From contig CAYQMF010000076.1 of assembly GCA_964418595.1 (NCBI GenBank), positions 1 through 32,488 on the forward strand: a stretch of DNA of 32,488 bases. Reading direction: 5' to 3'. The translations under genes and the position numbers were made by a program. Origin of the DNA: CAYQMF01 sp964418595. GTDB taxonomy: Bacteria > Planctomycetota > UBA1135 > UBA2386. The notes below the pieces were generated by a model. That model worked only from the letters and a program-made list of their open reading frames with translations, searched no databases and was not told the origin of the DNA. Below, one piece after another: positions 32,145 to 32,488 of this stretch (its first letter is position 1; the number at the start of each line of letters is the position of its first letter).

Positions 32145-32488
32145 ATGGTCGACCGCGAAGAAGCGCTCCGTTACCACTCCGTTCCGCCAGCCGGCAAGAT
32201 CCAGGTCCAACCGACCAAGTCGACGCTCACGCAGCGCGACCTGTCCTTGGCGTACACGCCCGGCGTCGCGGAGCCGTGTCGGGAGATCGCGGCGGATGCC
32301 GCGCGCGTCTACGACTACACCGCGAAGGGCAACCTGGTCGCAGTGATCACCAACGGCACCGCGGTGCTGGGGCTCGGCAACATCGGGCCGATGGCCGGCA
32401 AGCCGGTGATGGAGGGGAAGGGGGTCTTGTTCAAGCGCTTCGCGGGGATCGACGTGTTCGACATCGAGCTCGACGCCCCCGACATCGA
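32145..32488 (+). CDS. maeB: NADP-dependent malic enzyme, N-terminal part (runs off the window)
   Basis: The first 114 residues of a malic enzyme, oxidative decarboxylation of malate to pyruvate. Diagnostic segments are ALRYHSVPPAGKIQV (7-21), LSLAYTPGVAEPC with the catalytic Tyr37, TNGTAVLGLGNIGP, and MEGKGVLFKRFAGIDVFDIE with the catalytic Lys92. The MaeB-type N-terminus (RYH...GKI) distinguishes it from the eukaryotic-type enzyme. Full-length MaeB is often fused to a phosphate acetyltransferase-like domain, but the window ends before that can be judged. ATG 32145 is supported by the -10 at 32127-32132. Confidence 0.92.
   Translation, partial: MVDREEALRYHSVPPAGKIQVQPTKSTLTQRDLSLAYTPGVAEPCREIAADAARVYDYTAKGNLVAVITNGTAVLGLGNIGPMAGKPVMEGKGVLFKRFAGIDVFDIELDAPDI

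Overview
This is a roughly 70% GC bacterial window with tightly packed genes, many overlapping by ATGA, GTGA or TGATG. There is no rRNA or tRNA gene to place it. The best guess is a deep-branching planctomycete (Planctomycetota). The hints are a lineage-type secreted protein family present twice, a rhomboid protease with the acidic/basic C-terminal tail common in planctomycetes, large secreted or anchored proteins with carboxypeptidase-regulatory-like repeats, and signal peptides ending in A|Q. This placement is inference.

Layout. 1-1063: folD (minus strand) with a 3' hairpin and a pyrimidine microsatellite. 1064-9907: a plus-strand series of a rhomboid protease, a large secreted protein of unknown function, a nucleoside-salvage set (CNT transporter, purine nucleoside phosphorylase, GNAT-like protein, each overlapping the next), then an alpha/beta hydrolase overlapping a GT-C-type membrane protein. 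9962-12092: fructose-1,6-bisphosphatase facing tryptophan 2,3-dioxygenase. 12093-12409: an intergenic stretch with the dioxygenase promoter, a four-copy 22-bp tandem repeat and a long hairpin. 12410-16640: a minus-strand operon of a BFD-type [2Fe-2S] protein and two membrane-anchored multi-repeat proteins. 16733-18838: formate-THF ligase and a PilZ protein, converging on transketolase (18835-20820).

20821-29896 is the most coherent block. A complete minus-strand isc operon (iscR-iscS-iscU-iscA-hscB-hscA-fdx) is divergent from ygfZ, and the block is flanked on both sides by paralogous secreted proteins of unknown function (21051-22184 and 28757-29896). iscS is interrupted by a run of 10 N, but the protein reads through perfectly if the N run is deleted, so this looks like an assembly join rather than missing sequence. 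29890-32036 holds a cupin-like protein translationally coupled to a parvulin-type prolyl isomerase. A malic enzyme gene runs off the right edge.

Metabolic themes are one-carbon metabolism on tetrahydrofolate (folD, fhs, and the folate-binding family protein YgfZ), sugar phosphates (fbp, tkt), malate decarboxylation (maeB), nucleoside salvage and Fe-S cluster assembly. A striking regulatory signal is that four genes have a -10 hexamer exactly 7 nt before the start codon, the arrangement expected for leaderless mRNAs. In three of them this also selects the correct start, and in two of those the start is GTG. I found no convincing undescribed defence or mobile system, no CRISPR array and no insertion sequence. 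The most novel items are the secreted paralogue pair, the BFD/repeat-protein operon and the leaderless promoters.
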